Below are positions 29,253-37,507 of a stretch of DNA of 64,000 nucleotides, piece after piece. Under the pieces are notes generated by a model. The model worked only from the letters and a program-made list of their open reading frames with translations, ran no database searches and had not been told where the DNA came from. Source of the DNA: a virus; the IMG/VR virus record IMGVR_UViG_3300036820_000009, positions 1 to 64,000 of that record; one strand, 5' to 3'. The position numbers were made by a program, and so were the translations under genes. Position 1 is the first letter of the stretch, and every line of letters begins with the position of its first letter.

Positions 29253-30040
29253 ACGGGCACGTTGGCGGCTGGTGGCGGCGCCGGACTAGCCGCGGGCGGT
29301 TGTGCCGGCGGCGGCGCTGCCGCGGCGGCATGCTGCATCGGCTGCTGCGCCGCCGGCGCAGCACCATTGGGTGCTGGCGGGCCCCAAGGCGATCCGGCGG
29401 TCGCAACGCCACTGACTGGCGGCGCACCGGCCCATACCGACGCCGGCGCGGCGCCGGCTACCGGCGTTGCGGTCGCCGCATGCGCGATTTCCTCGCCACG
29501 CATGACCGCGAGATATTGCGGATCCTTCGAAGTCAGCACGTCGCCGATGATGTTCTTGTCGGGATAGACGCCGCTGCCGTCGGCTTTTTTCTCGCCGGGC
29601 CGGATATCGATCCGCGCCGCGAATTCAATGCCGTTGAACGCGCGGAACCCATTGATGCGCCGCATCGCGCGCGCCTGCTCGCTGTTGTCGTCGGGATTGA
29701 GGCCCATCGCCGAATCGATGATCGAGCGAAACATCGATTTGCTGATGTTCCAACCGAGACTTTCGCCTTTGTCGCTGACCTTGCCGCCGCTGACGGTGAA
29801 CGAATGCCACAGTTTTCGCTTGGTATATTTGCCGAGAATCACGGTCAGTTCGGTGTCGAGATAATAGACATCGGATGACGTCGACGCCTTCATGATCATG
29901 CCGTCCGCCGGATCGGGACTGGCGTAGTCGCCCGGCCGGATCGCCATTTTGACCTTGACGAAGGTCTTGTCGGGAATGAGCTCGCCGAAGCCCTCGTAGC
30001 CCGGCGTGTCCGCATAATCGAAGAAGCCGCCGACAGACAT
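29228..30040 (-). CDS. Putative single-stranded-DNA-binding-like protein
   Basis: A 270-residue protein: a beta-rich globular part (MSVGGFFDYADTPGYEGF, LTVILGKYTKRKLWHSFTV, ARIDIRPGEKKADGSGVY) and a disordered Pro/Ala/Gln tail from about residue 185. Position next to the Sak4-like ATPase and this domain plan fit a phage SSB-like or annealing partner, but no diagnostic motif is present. The role is an inference. Confidence 0.6.
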   Translation of the reverse strand: MSVGGFFDYADTPGYEGFGELIPDKTFVKVKMAIRPGDYASPDPADGMIMKASTSSDVYYLDTELTVILGKYTKRKLWHSFTVSGGKVSDKGESLGWNISKSMFRSIIDSAMGLNPDDNSEQARAMRRINGFRAFNGIEFAARIDIRPGEKKADGSGVYPDKNIIGDVLTSKDPQYLAVMRGEEIAHAATATPVAGAAPASVWAGAPPVSGVATAGSPWGPPAPNGAAPAAQQPMQHAAAAAPPPAQPPAASPAPPPAANVPVWLQPKQP

Positions 30041-30049
30041 AGTTCCCTC

Positions 30050-30913
30050 CTATTGTGCCGCGGCCGCGATCGCGGCGGGCGGCGGATTGAGTTTGGCGAT
30101 GATCTTGGTGAGGTTGGGTTCTTCGACCAGGTCGAGCCGGCCGTTGCCGCGATTCTTGCCCGGCAATCCCCATGGATTTTCGCCATAGCAACAGAGCGCG
30201 CGGATCTTGCCGTTGGGGAAACTGTGAACCCAGCCGCCGGTCGGGCCCGACACGTAATCGAAATAGCTCATGGTGAAGATATTATCGACGATGCCGGCGA
30301 GCTCGCGTCCGATCCGCTGGCCCTCCAATTGCATCTGCCATTCCACCTTGCCGAATTCGTCCTTCCATTGTTCCAGGATGCAGGTGAAGAACACGTTCAC
30401 CATGGGCGCGCGCTGCAAATGCTTCAGGAGGTCGAGCGTCTGCCGCGCCAATTCCCCGTAGGCACCGCGCAGATCCTCGCGACCGGTGCGTTCGCTGATG
30501 GCCGCGGGCGTGGTTTTCGCGAATTCCATGCCCATGCGCGTCAGATCGGTCAGCGAATCGACGAACAAATTTCGATAGTTGGGCAGCGATGCGGCGATCT
30601 CCGGATATTGCTGCTTGACGAAGCCGTAATGCGCTTCGCTGAAAAAATCCTGCTGTCGACGGCCGAGCACCGGGCCGCCCAGCAGGCAGGCGATATCGGT
30701 GACTTCGCGAAAATTTTCCGGCTTGATTTCGGCAAACGGCACTTCCTGCACCGCCTTCAATCCCGCTTCGAGATTCACCACCAACGTCGTTTGCGGATCG
30801 AGCGTGCGAATGAGCGACGTCTTGCCGACATTGGTCGGACCGACGATCAGCGCCGTGTTCTTTTGTTGAAGCGTTATCAGCCGCTCTTCGGCGCCGATGA
30901 TTTTGAGCGCCAC
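30050..30913 (-). CDS. Sak4-like RecA-fold ATPase (AAA_24)
   Basis: A 287-residue P-loop protein: Walker A GPTNVGKT at 25-32, TLVVNLEAGLKAVQ, then NLFVDSLTDLTRMGME (Walker B) and VFFTCILEQWKDEFG. Sak4-type ATPases promote single-strand annealing recombination in phages, usually with an SSB and an exonuclease, both present nearby. GTG 30913 with GGGAG 7 bases upstream overlaps the preceding TAG stop (TAGTG). The ATG upstream at 31006 has no ribosome binding site. Confidence 0.82.
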   Translation of the reverse strand: MALKIIGAEERLITLQQKNTALIVGPTNVGKTSLIRTLDPQTTLVVNLEAGLKAVQEVPFAEIKPENFREVTDIACLLGGPVLGRRQQDFFSEAHYGFVKQQYPEIAASLPNYRNLFVDSLTDLTRMGMEFAKTTPAAISERTGREDLRGAYGELARQTLDLLKHLQRAPMVNVFFTCILEQWKDEFGKVEWQMQLEGQRIGRELAGIVDNIFTMSYFDYVSGPTGGWVHSFPNGKIRALCCYGENPWGLPGKNRGNGRLDLVEEPNLTKIIAKLNPPPAAIAAAAQ

Positions 30914-31389
30914 TATTTTTCTCCCGGAAATTCGATGGTGTATTTGGGTTTGCCGGGTTTCACCGTGCGCGCCGGTTCGAAGGTCGCGCGGATATCGGCC
31001 GGCCACGCGGTATAGTTCCGTTCCGGCACGTCATAGGTAATGTTGATGTAGGTCTTGGGATCGCGGCCGGAATTGGCGATCATGCGCGAGATTTCGGCAA
31101 GCTTTTCCTGATCCCATTCCACTTTTTTCGGCAGATCGCAGGAAATCGTCGCGGGTCCATCGAGGATTCGGATCACGCCGAAATCCTTCTGTTCCTCGGT
31201 TCGGCGCAGCGCCGCGCGCGTTTTGAATCGTTCGTCCAGCGCGCCGAACAGACCCTCGCTATAGGTTTTATATTGCAACGCGAGCGCGCCAAGTTCGTCG
31301 CCGAGCGCTTGCAGGCTCTCGATCGACACTTCGCGTTTTTCTTCGGGCATCATGGCGATGAATTGTTCGAGCGTGATCGTATTGCGCAT
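30913..31389 (-). CDS. Conserved replication-operon protein, 158 aa
   Basis: AGGGGGGA spacing selects ATG 31389 (MRNTITLEQFIAMMPEEKRE) over ATG 31395. Helical N-terminus, beta-rich C-terminus ending KPKYTIEFPGEK. Directly precedes the Sak4-like gene and is translationally coupled to it. Function unknown. The 193 bases upstream (31390-31582) hold no gene and no promoter I can defend. Confidence 0.72.
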   Translation of the reverse strand: MRNTITLEQFIAMMPEEKREVSIESLQALGDELGALALQYKTYSEGLFGALDERFKTRAALRRTEEQKDFGVIRILDGPATISCDLPKKVEWDQEKLAEISRMIANSGRDPKTYINITYDVPERNYTAWPADIRATFEPARTVKPGKPKYTIEFPGEK

Positions 31390-31582
31390 CGCCATTCCCC
31401 CCTCTATCCAAGCGACAACCGGAACTTGATCCCAGGAAATTGATTCCGAGTGCCGGCCTTTAGCGCGCACGCCTGGACATAGCCGAGCAGTTCCGGTGTC
31501 TTTGACTGGATAATTCTGGTCTCGCAATCGGCACGGGGATCAATCCGTGTATGGTTAACATTTGCACCGAGCCGGGTTTCGG

Positions 31583-32200
31583 TCAATCGGCTTTTATGAT
31601 TTTTCGATAGATATTCACAGGAAGTTCCTTGTAGCCAGCGCGCCAAACGTACCAAGCGTGATTCTCACGCGGCGACGGTTTCGGCTTGCCGTTTTCGTCG
31701 TGAGTCGGCAGTCCAAGCCAGCGGATGCGAAATCCGATCGGCACCTTGGCGTAGAACGGCGGCGCAAACAAATGGCCGCGGCTCGTCAGCGCAGTATCGA
31801 ATGCGTGCGGCAACAGGAATGCCGCCATGCCACCGGTCTGGCGGATGATCGATAACGCACGTTCGATAAAAGCGTCCGCCAAATTGAACGGCGGATTGGT
31901 GATGACATGCTGCACACGAGGCGGCAGCAACATGGATCTGACGAAATCGAGGCCCTCGCTGTTGTGATCGAGATTCTCGCGAATATCGGATGTATAGCAG
32001 ACATAGCCGTAATCCTTGATCACCTTGGCCATGTCGCCCGAGCCGGCCGCCGGTTCCCAAATATTGCCCGAGGCGGCCGGTGACGGAAAATTGATGTTCT
32101 CGAACAGGATTTTCGTCACCTGCGGCGGCGTGCGGTAATTGTCGAATTCGATGCGCTCATAGCCGCGCTCGCCGATCGCCGGCGAATTTCGCGCTTTCAT
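31583..32200 (-). CDS. DNA N6-adenine-type methyltransferase
   Basis: A 205-residue protein with EPAAGSGDM at 49-57 (SAM loop) and NPPF at 102-105 (catalytic motif IV of N6-adenine or N4-cytosine methylases). No target-recognition domain, as in small phage methylases. AAGGGAG lies 9 bases before ATG 32200; the start overlaps the previous stop. Probably protects phage DNA from restriction. Confidence 0.85.
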   Translation of the reverse strand: MKARNSPAIGERGYERIEFDNYRTPPQVTKILFENINFPSPAASGNIWEPAAGSGDMAKVIKDYGYVCYTSDIRENLDHNSEGLDFVRSMLLPPRVQHVITNPPFNLADAFIERALSIIRQTGGMAAFLLPHAFDTALTSRGHLFAPPFYAKVPIGFRIRWLGLPTHDENGKPKPSPRENHAWYVWRAGYKELPVNIYRKIIKAD

Positions 32201-33072
32201 CTTGGCCGTCTCCCTTGAAACGCCGCGCCGTGAAGGATAAATCCGATGGTTTTGCGGCGCGCGGCTGGCGCCCAGCACAATCCGCAGGTCGCGCATGCGC
32301 GCGTCTTGCCGGTTTCAACCGGGCACAGAATCACGTTCTTCGATCGCGGCGCCGCCGCATGGTCCAGCACGATAGCGCGTCGCGGGCCCGGCCGATCCGA
32401 GGAAAATCGAATGGCAAACCGTTCGAACCCGATAGTCTCGATCGCATGGCCAATGGTGCTGTCGCGGAAATGCGCCGTGTATCCGAAGACATGGATGTTG
32501 GGATAAAGCTGCAACCATCGTTGCCACCGCCTGACATATTCGACCGAATAAAAATCGCCCAGCGTATGCAACCGGATCAGCGTTTTTCGGCGATTGAGAA
32601 TCCTGAGCTCTTGCCCGATCTTCGCTTCGAGCGCGGGTCCGGCCTTGAACCGGATCGCGAAATTCATCGAATTGCCGTAGCACGTCAGCCATTGGGGACA
32701 GTGCCGCGGGCAAGTCGCGCGTTCTTCCAATGTGAGCGAATAGATCCGCGCGCCGGCGAGCGCACCCTTTTCGACCACATCGCCGAGTTTCCGATTGTCC
32801 TTACCCGGTTTGAAGACATCGAGATCGGCGCGCACATCGCGCACGCGCGACTGATAGACCGCGCGGCCATCGCGCGCGGGGCCGCTTTCGGGACGCAAAC
32901 CGATCACAGCTTCGGATTGCGCCGGATAATGGAGATTGAGCCGCATCGACCGGCCCGCGACCTGGCCGATCCTCAATCCCATTTTTTCGGCGCAGACCGC
33001 GGAATTGGGCGTTACCGTCCAATGCCGCCGCAGTTCGTCGTCGCGGGCCGGCCAAGGACTATTACGACGCAC
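32197..33072 (-). CDS. GP88-like cysteine-rich phage protein
   Basis: About 291 residues. N-terminus looks like a small HTH (DDELRRHWTVTPNSAVCAEKMG), then EERATCPRHCPQWLTCYG, LIRLHTLGDFYSVEYVRRW and a late ACATCGLCW. This set of Cys motifs and the HxLGDF segment resemble the phage GP88 family, function unknown. The start is uncertain: GTG 33072 gives an 11-base overlap with DUF2303; ATG 32982 would remove the HTH-like part. Confidence 0.68.
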   Translation of the reverse strand: MRRNSPWPARDDELRRHWTVTPNSAVCAEKMGLRIGQVAGRSMRLNLHYPAQSEAVIGLRPESGPARDGRAVYQSRVRDVRADLDVFKPGKDNRKLGDVVEKGALAGARIYSLTLEERATCPRHCPQWLTCYGNSMNFAIRFKAGPALEAKIGQELRILNRRKTLIRLHTLGDFYSVEYVRRWQRWLQLYPNIHVFGYTAHFRDSTIGHAIETIGFERFAIRFSSDRPGPRRAIVLDHAAAPRSKNVILCPVETGKTRACATCGLCWAPAARRKTIGFILHGAAFQGRRPR

Positions 33073-34096
33073 CTTCCGGCCAGCCAAGCGTGAGCGGGCA
33101 CGTGGTCGCGGTGGCAGCGCGCTGGGCTTCGTTGAGCGTCGCATTGTCCAGCACGCGACGCCATTCGAACAAGGTCAGGTACCATTCGATCGGGCCGCCC
33201 GCCTTGCGCCGATATTGCAGGCGTACCGGCAGAATGATCTCGGACTCGTTTTGGAAAATCGGAATCCGGATCAGGAACATCTCGGGCACTTTGATTTTGC
33301 GGCCCGCCCGATCCTTGGTTTCGTGCTCTTCCTGGAAATTCACCACGCGTTCGCCGGTATTGTCGTCATAGCCTTCGGTCGATTTGGCGTTGACGGAAAT
33401 CTCGATGGTGCGCGACATCTGAAGCAATCGCTGCGCGCTGCCGAACCGGATTTTGCGCAGCTTGTACAGCGCCGATCGCGGAATCAGCCGGTCGGCATCC
33501 TCGCCCTCTTCGGTGTCGTCGTCGATGGTGCCGATATCGTCGGCCAGGTTGAGGATCCACAGCATGCGCGTGAGCGTATCGCCCTGCACCAGCATCCAGT
33601 CGACCGGCGGATTGACCAGGTCGAATCGGCGTTCCTGCATGAAGGCGGCAAAATCCATATTGTTCATGCCGCCTTCGGACGCATCGCTCCAAGCCTTGAG
33701 CCGGTCCGATGGCTGAAACGTGTAGATCGCGCGATGGGCGCCGAACCGCGGCTCGCTGGTGGCTTCGTGGAAATCGAGAACCGTCATCAATCGCGCGTTC
33801 CGCCCATGGTCCGATGGCGTCAAAAACAGCCGCGTGCCGGCCGATTTGAAATTGTTGGTATAATCGATCAGCGAATCGACGGACAGCATGAGCGCCTTGG
33901 TTTCGATGCGGCGCGGCTTGTCGCGCAATTTGTCGAGATAGGGCTTGGCGTCCTCGATCTTCATGCCTTGCGGCATGACCAGCAGCCCAAGATTGTCTTG
34001 GGCAAAATCGGTGCCGGTAACGAGTTTCGGCTGATAGCTCTCTTTGGCGAATTGCAGCGCATCGCCGACATCCGTATTCGACTTGACCGGATCCAT
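33062..34096 (-). CDS. DUF2303 family phage protein
   Basis: A 344-residue protein. NLGLLVMPQGMKIEDAKPYL, RIETKALMLSVDSLIDYTNN and LMTVLDFHEATSEPRFGAHR are characteristic of DUF2303, a family common in phage early or replication operons with unknown biochemical role. Highly acidic centre (DDDTEEGEDAD near 200). Confidence 0.85.
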   Translation of the reverse strand: MDPVKSNTDVGDALQFAKESYQPKLVTGTDFAQDNLGLLVMPQGMKIEDAKPYLDKLRDKPRRIETKALMLSVDSLIDYTNNFKSAGTRLFLTPSDHGRNARLMTVLDFHEATSEPRFGAHRAIYTFQPSDRLKAWSDASEGGMNNMDFAAFMQERRFDLVNPPVDWMLVQGDTLTRMLWILNLADDIGTIDDDTEEGEDADRLIPRSALYKLRKIRFGSAQRLLQMSRTIEISVNAKSTEGYDDNTGERVVNFQEEHETKDRAGRKIKVPEMFLIRIPIFQNESEIILPVRLQYRRKAGGPIEWYLTLFEWRRVLDNATLNEAQRAATATTCPLTLGWPEGAS

Positions 34097-34125
34097 GGAC
34101 TTCTCCCCGTTTCCTCGAATTGAAA

Positions 34126-34491
34126 TCAGCCGGTGGCGCGGCCCGACGCGCGGCCGAGATCGGTGCCGGGCATCATCGTGTCGCGCGCCGGATCCTGCAT
34201 GGTCAGGCGCCCTTCGTCGGTCAGGAACATGCGCTCGCGAATGACCGGCCGCGGCGGTTCCTTGATCTTGGTGTGCATCGTCACGTCGACGCCGTTTTCG
34301 TCGGCCGCCAGATCGATGACGATGGAGAATTGACCCTTATGCTTGCCGTGATAGCGCGAGACGCGCGTCGCCAGCAGCTCCATGAGATTGTTGAATTCCT
34401 GCGTCGCGATCGCGCCGTCGTCGCCATGATTGATCGTGGCGATCAGCCGATCCGGCGTACGGATCTCCCATGCCTTATCGTTGTCGCTCAT
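34126..34491 (-). CDS. Hypothetical protein, 121 aa
   Basis: Between the Cro-like regulator and DUF2303. GGGAG precedes ATG 34491. Contains EFNNLMELLATRVSRYHGKH and beta-rich FSIVIDLAADENGVDVTMHT. No family recognised. Confidence 0.72.
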   Translation of the reverse strand: MSDNDKAWEIRTPDRLIATINHGDDGAIATQEFNNLMELLATRVSRYHGKHKGQFSIVIDLAADENGVDVTMHTKIKEPPRPVIRERMFLTDEGRLTMQDPARDTMMPGTDLGRASGRATG

Positions 34492-34512
34492 TATCGGCTC
34501 CCTTGTCGACGA

Positions 34513-34857
34513 TCAGAACAGGTCGGGCCGCAGCTCGTGCTCCGTTACGCGGTTTCCGCACGCAACCACGATTTTCGGCACCGCGTAGGCCGGCACCACG
34601 CCATCTTTGGAATGCAGCCAATGCCAGAGCGTCGCCTGCGAACATTCGATCGCATCCGCGAGTTTGTGCTGGCTGCCGACGATTTCGATTGCCTTCTTGA
34701 ACGCGCGCAACACGCCCGGCAATTGGTTCTGGCGCAACGTATGAGTCGTGCGATCGACCTGGCGCCGCTTGGACGGTTTTGGCGCGATGCGAGCCTTGAC
34801 GGATCGCTTGCGCGCGACGGGCGTCGCGCGCGCCTTTGTTTTTTTCAATTCCCCCAC
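34513..34857 (-). CDS. Cro/YdaS-like HTH regulator
   Basis: 114 residues. A basic N-terminal arm, then KKAIEIVGSQHKLADAIE and CSQATLWHWL (HTH at about 56-82) and PKIVVACGNRVTEHELRPDLF, matching Cro/YdaS-type regulators. First gene of the minus-strand replication operon, directly behind a TTGACA promoter and next to a 24-base palindrome that is a likely binding site. GTG 34857 is the modelled start; TTG 34848 is possible. Confidence 0.8.
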   Translation of the reverse strand: MGELKKTKARATPVARKRSVKARIAPKPSKRRQVDRTTHTLRQNQLPGVLRAFKKAIEIVGSQHKLADAIECSQATLWHWLHSKDGVVPAYAVPKIVVACGNRVTEHELRPDLF

Positions 34858-34878
34858 CCGCGATTTGATTGCGTCGCG

Positions 34879-34907
34879 ATTAGCGCAGATGCGATTCCGC
34901 TTGTCAA
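34879..34907 (-). promoter_or_regulatory. Promoter of replication operon
   Basis: On the minus strand: TTGACA (34907-34902), 17 bases, GCTAAT (34884-34879). Consensus -35 and optimal spacing, 22 bases before the regulator start. Confidence 0.75.
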
Positions 34908-34916
34908 GAATCCGCT

Positions 34917-34940
34917 GATCGATTTCAATCGAAATCGATC
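34917..34940. promoter_or_regulatory. 24-base palindromic operator with overlapping plus-strand promoter
   Basis: GATCGATTTC (34917-34926) and GAAATCGATC (34931-34940) are perfect inverted repeats around AATC. A plus-strand promoter-like pair, TTGTCA (34901-34906), 17 bases, TTCAAT (34924-34929), overlaps it. Binding here could control both divergent transcripts. Confidence 0.65.
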
Positions 34941-34968
34941 ACGTGAAAAATATGGAGGGAAATTGGGG

Positions 34969-35298
34969 ATGCCAAAAACGCAATCGCCGCAGGAAATGCA
35001 AGTTCTGATTCGAATTCGCATGTCCGAAGACGCCAACCTGCTCGATCGGATTTCGACCGATGGCGCGGTTTCCACCGCCATGAAACAAATTCTGAAAGAG
35101 ATGATCGCGCAGGCGGCCGAGTTCAAATTGCCGGTGACGATCGAGCAGCGCATCGCATCGGTGCGCGCGCCACGTAAATCGAGCACCGGCACGCGCAAGA
35201 AAAAGAATATAACGGAGGATCAGGCCGACAGCGGGAAACTAGCGGCGAATGTTTCCGCCGCGCAGCCTGTCAGGAATGCGCCGCCGGTCGAAGGCTAG
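34969..35298 (+). CDS. Putative ribbon-helix-helix-like protein, 109 aa
   Basis: GGAGGGA (34954-34960) lies 8 bases before ATG 34969. N-terminus EMQVLIRIRMSEDANLLDRI looks like a strand followed by a helix, as in RHH regulators. The C-terminus is basic and disordered (KSSTGTRKKKN). Divergent from the Cro-like gene, so possibly the opposing regulator (inference). TAG stop. Confidence 0.6.
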   Translation: MPKTQSPQEMQVLIRIRMSEDANLLDRISTDGAVSTAMKQILKEMIAQAAEFKLPVTIEQRIASVRAPRKSSTGTRKKKNITEDQADSGKLAANVSAAQPVRNAPPVEG

Positions 35299-35301
35299 CT
35301 T

Positions 35302-35640
35302 CTAGCTGCCGAAAATCGGTTGCCGGTATTTGGCGATATCGGGCGACGCCTCGATACTGTCGAGCGGGATGCCGCGCGCCACGGCATCCTGCGCGCCATT
35401 GATATAGGCCTTCGCTTGCGGCGATTCGCTCACCATCGTCGACGCCACTTTTTGAATGGCGCCGGCGAATACCGGATTTGCCAGCACTTCGGCGCCGCCC
35501 TCGGTGATCTTCAGCACGTCTTCCAAAATCAGGAACACGGTGGCGGCGCCGGGAAACAGGCTGGCGACGAGCGTGGCGCCTTCCAACAGGATGGATGCGC
35601 CCTTCTCGACGTCGCCGGCGATGGTGATGACGTCGGTCAT
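35302..35640 (-). CDS. Hypothetical protein of lysis region, 112 aa
   Basis: Hydrophobic/amphipathic N-terminal half (ILLEGATLVASLFPGAATVF) and a soluble C-terminus. ATGA-coupled to the lipoprotein upstream. No family recognised. Convergent with the plus-strand gene, three bases apart. Confidence 0.68.
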   Translation of the reverse strand: MTDVITIAGDVEKGASILLEGATLVASLFPGAATVFLILEDVLKITEGGAEVLANPVFAGAIQKVASTMVSESPQAKAYINGAQDAVARGIPLDSIEASPDIAKYRQPIFGS

Positions 35641-35894
35641 TGCGTGGCGGGCGCCGCGGCCGCGGGTGCCGCCGCTGGCGTGCTACTGCCGCCGACCGCC
35701 GAAATCAGATTGACCAGCGCCGAGCCGAAGGCCTGCACCGGCGCGATGACCGCCGACAGGAAGCTGGCCGTGGCGCTGGCATCGTTGGTGACCGTCGTGG
35801 TGGTGCCAGCGATGGTCGACTGTGTCGATTCCGATGTGCCGGCGCAGCCGCTCAGCGCAAGCGCCGCCGCAAACAGGATGAATCTTGTTCTCAC
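35637..35894 (-). CDS. Small lipoprotein (possible o-spanin-like)
   Basis: 85 residues. Signal peptide MRTRFILFAAALALSGC with lipobox LSGC (Cys17), then a Ser/Thr-rich stretch and an Ala/Pro-rich tail. A mature outer- or inner-membrane lipoprotein is predicted. Near an endolysin and holin candidate, an outer-membrane spanin role is possible but unproven. Overlaps neighbours by four bases on both sides. Confidence 0.8.
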   Translation of the reverse strand: MRTRFILFAAALALSGCAGTSESTQSTIAGTTTTVTNDASATASFLSAVIAPVQAFGSALVNLISAVGGSSTPAAAPAAAAPATQ

Positions 35895-36103
35895 AATCCC
35901 TCCGCATCCGTGGCGATCTGCGCGCCATCGTTGAGAATTTTATTGATCAGCGCGAGATCGTCATCGCTGATCGAAAGCGGCTGACCGGCTCTCGCCGCGT
36001 CAACCAGGCCGGTGATCACCGCGGATCCCTGCTTAAGATCGCCCGCCAGGCCGATCGCGGCGCTGCCCAGCTCGAACAGCTTGGGAATGTCGGCGAGATT
36101 CAT
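35891..36103 (-). CDS. Hypothetical protein, 70 aa
   Basis: Helical, with SAAIGLAGDLKQGSAVITGL and an acidic end (SDDDLALINKILNDG). AAGGGAGAA precedes ATG 36103. No family recognised. Confidence 0.65.
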   Translation of the reverse strand: MNLADIPKLFELGSAAIGLAGDLKQGSAVITGLVDAARAGQPLSISDDDLALINKILNDGAQIATDAEGL

Positions 36104-36118
36104 CGATAGTTCTCCCTT

Positions 36119-36364
36119 CTATTTCGACAGATTGTTGATGGTCTGGTCTTTCACGTGATTCGATGCCGATGAACCGAAGTAATAGTTGACAATACTGCCC
36201 AGCGCGCCAACGAGCGCGCCGGCAATCACCATGAGCGCATTGGCGTTGCCGATCGGAACGGTGACGAAGCACAGCACCAGCACCAGCGCGATCAGGCCGA
36301 GTGCCACCAGCACGGTCAGCGCGAACGGCACGCTGATGAATCGGCTCGGTTCATCGGCTGGCAT
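36119..36364 (-). CDS. Two-TM membrane protein, holin candidate
   Basis: 81 residues: TM1 about 12-34 (FALTVLVALGLIALVLVLCF), TM2 about 44-64 (ALMVIAGALVGALGSIVNYY), polar C-terminus SNHVKDQTINNLSK. Size, topology and position next to the endolysin suit a class II holin. GGGGG precedes ATG 36364. TAG stop. Confidence 0.68.
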   Translation of the reverse strand: MPADEPSRFISVPFALTVLVALGLIALVLVLCFVTVPIGNANALMVIAGALVGALGSIVNYYFGSSASNHVKDQTINNLSK

Positions 36365-36410
36365 GGTTGCCCCCGGCGCAGCTACCACCAATGGAATTGT
36401 CCCCGATGTA

Positions 36411-36445
36411 AAAATGGGTCGAGCCGAGTTCCCCCTACTCGACCC
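36411..36445 (-). terminator. Rho-independent terminator after endolysin
   Basis: On the minus strand, GGGTCGAG (36445-36438) pairs with CTCGACCC (36423-36416), followed by ATTTTT. It separates the endolysin unit from the holin candidate. The 36365-36535 gap holds no gene. Confidence 0.75.
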
Positions 36446-36535
36446 AAGTTTGGGAGGAAACGCCCCTTGCGAAGCGCCGGGCGGTAGCATGTCCGAAAAC
36501 CGCCCAGCCGTTTCACTATATCGAATTGGCCGCCG

Positions 36536-37012
36536 TTACGCCATCGGTTCATTGCCCGCCGCGTAGGCGATTTGCATGAGCCGCTTGGTCCAGCCGTCAT
36601 CGTACCGCGCGGCATCGGGCTCGGCGGCATAGCGCTTGGCGCGCAGCATCATGAAATAGGCGAAGCGTTCGGTCGACGCTTTCAGCAACGCCGCGATCGT
36701 CACCGGCCCGATATCGCCATCGGGCTTGAGGCCAAGCGCTTCCTGCGCATAAGGCACGGCCGCGGGCTCATTGACCGCCGTGTCGAAAATGCCGAGCGCC
36801 CATGGCCATGGCAATTCATCGCAATTGTGCTTGGCCCAATAGGTCGACCGATAGATGTCGACCGCTTGCGCCAGTGTCGGCGGCCATGGAATCTTGGGAT
36901 GCGCGCGGCGCGAAATCCCATAGACCGTTTCGCCGCCCGGATCGTTCGGATCGTTGGAAGGCGCGCCTTCGATCGCCAGGATGATCGCGACCGCGGCCGC
37001 GCATTTATCCAT
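36536..37012 (-). CDS. Endolysin, glycoside hydrolase family 108 type
   Basis: 158 residues. ILAIEGAPSNDPNDPGGETV then YGISRRAHP and a YRSTYW segment, LGIFDTAVNEPAA, and a C-terminal peptidoglycan-binding-like DGDIGPVTIAAL. E15 is the likely catalytic acid of these muramidases. It cleaves cell-wall glycan at lysis. No signal peptide, so export needs the holin. Overlaps the upstream gene by 8 bases. Confidence 0.9.
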   Translation of the reverse strand: MDKCAAAVAIILAIEGAPSNDPNDPGGETVYGISRRAHPKIPWPPTLAQAVDIYRSTYWAKHNCDELPWPWALGIFDTAVNEPAAVPYAQEALGLKPDGDIGPVTIAALLKASTERFAYFMMLRAKRYAAEPDAARYDDGWTKRLMQIAYAAGNEPMA

Positions 37013-37202
37013 AGCGGCGCATCATTTCCGCGAAGGACGAGCGTGGCAGCTTCCAGGATCCGAGCCTGGACCCATCCTGCAATTCGCGTTTGACCGATTC
37101 GGCGCTGGTCAGCATTTCCTGCGCCGCGGCACGTCGCTGCGAGAGTTCGGGCGATTTGCTGCGCGGACTGCTGCGCAACATATCTAGCAGTTTGCGAATC
37201 AT
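37005..37202 (-). CDS. Small basic protein, 65 aa
   Basis: GGGAG selects ATG 37202 (MIRKLLDMLRSSPRSKSP). Basic, helical, mostly charged. Overlaps the endolysin start by 8 bases. Function unknown. Confidence 0.62.
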   Translation of the reverse strand: MIRKLLDMLRSSPRSKSPELSQRRAAAQEMLTSAESVKRELQDGSRLGSWKLPRSSFAEMMRRYG

Positions 37203-37215
37203 GGTCGCTCCCTGT

Positions 37216-37500
37216 CTACGTACCATGGCGCCCCCGAAGCATGGTAGCAATTTCGATCAATAAATCCCGTTGCGACCGCATTTCTTGTGCCAACTCATTG
37301 ATTGAATTCGGCACTTGAAGAATCGCTTCGGCATTGGCACGAAGCGCCGCGGCGAGATCGCTGTCCACGTCGTGGAAAGTGTCGCGCTCGGCCTTCTCCC
37401 GCAAGCGGCGCTTGACGCCGCCATAGGTAACAAACGCGGCGGCAGCCGCACCTATCCCGGCTCCGATGTCTCTAATCGTATCAATTGGAGCCGATGACAT
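37216..37500 (-). CDS. Membrane-anchored coiled-coil protein (spanin-like candidate)
   Basis: 94 residues. Short N-terminal hydrophobic segment (IGAGIGAAAAAFVTYGGV), then a long charged helix (RRLREKAERDTFHDVDSDLA, NELAQEMRSQRDLLIEIATM). The N-terminal anchor plus coiled coil resembles inner-membrane spanins, though a lysis role is inferred from position only. Start overlaps the tail-fibre stop; TAG stop. Confidence 0.6.
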   Translation of the reverse strand: MSSAPIDTIRDIGAGIGAAAAAFVTYGGVKRRLREKAERDTFHDVDSDLAAALRANAEAILQVPNSINELAQEMRSQRDLLIEIATMLRGRHGT

Positions 37501-37507
37501 CAGGTGT

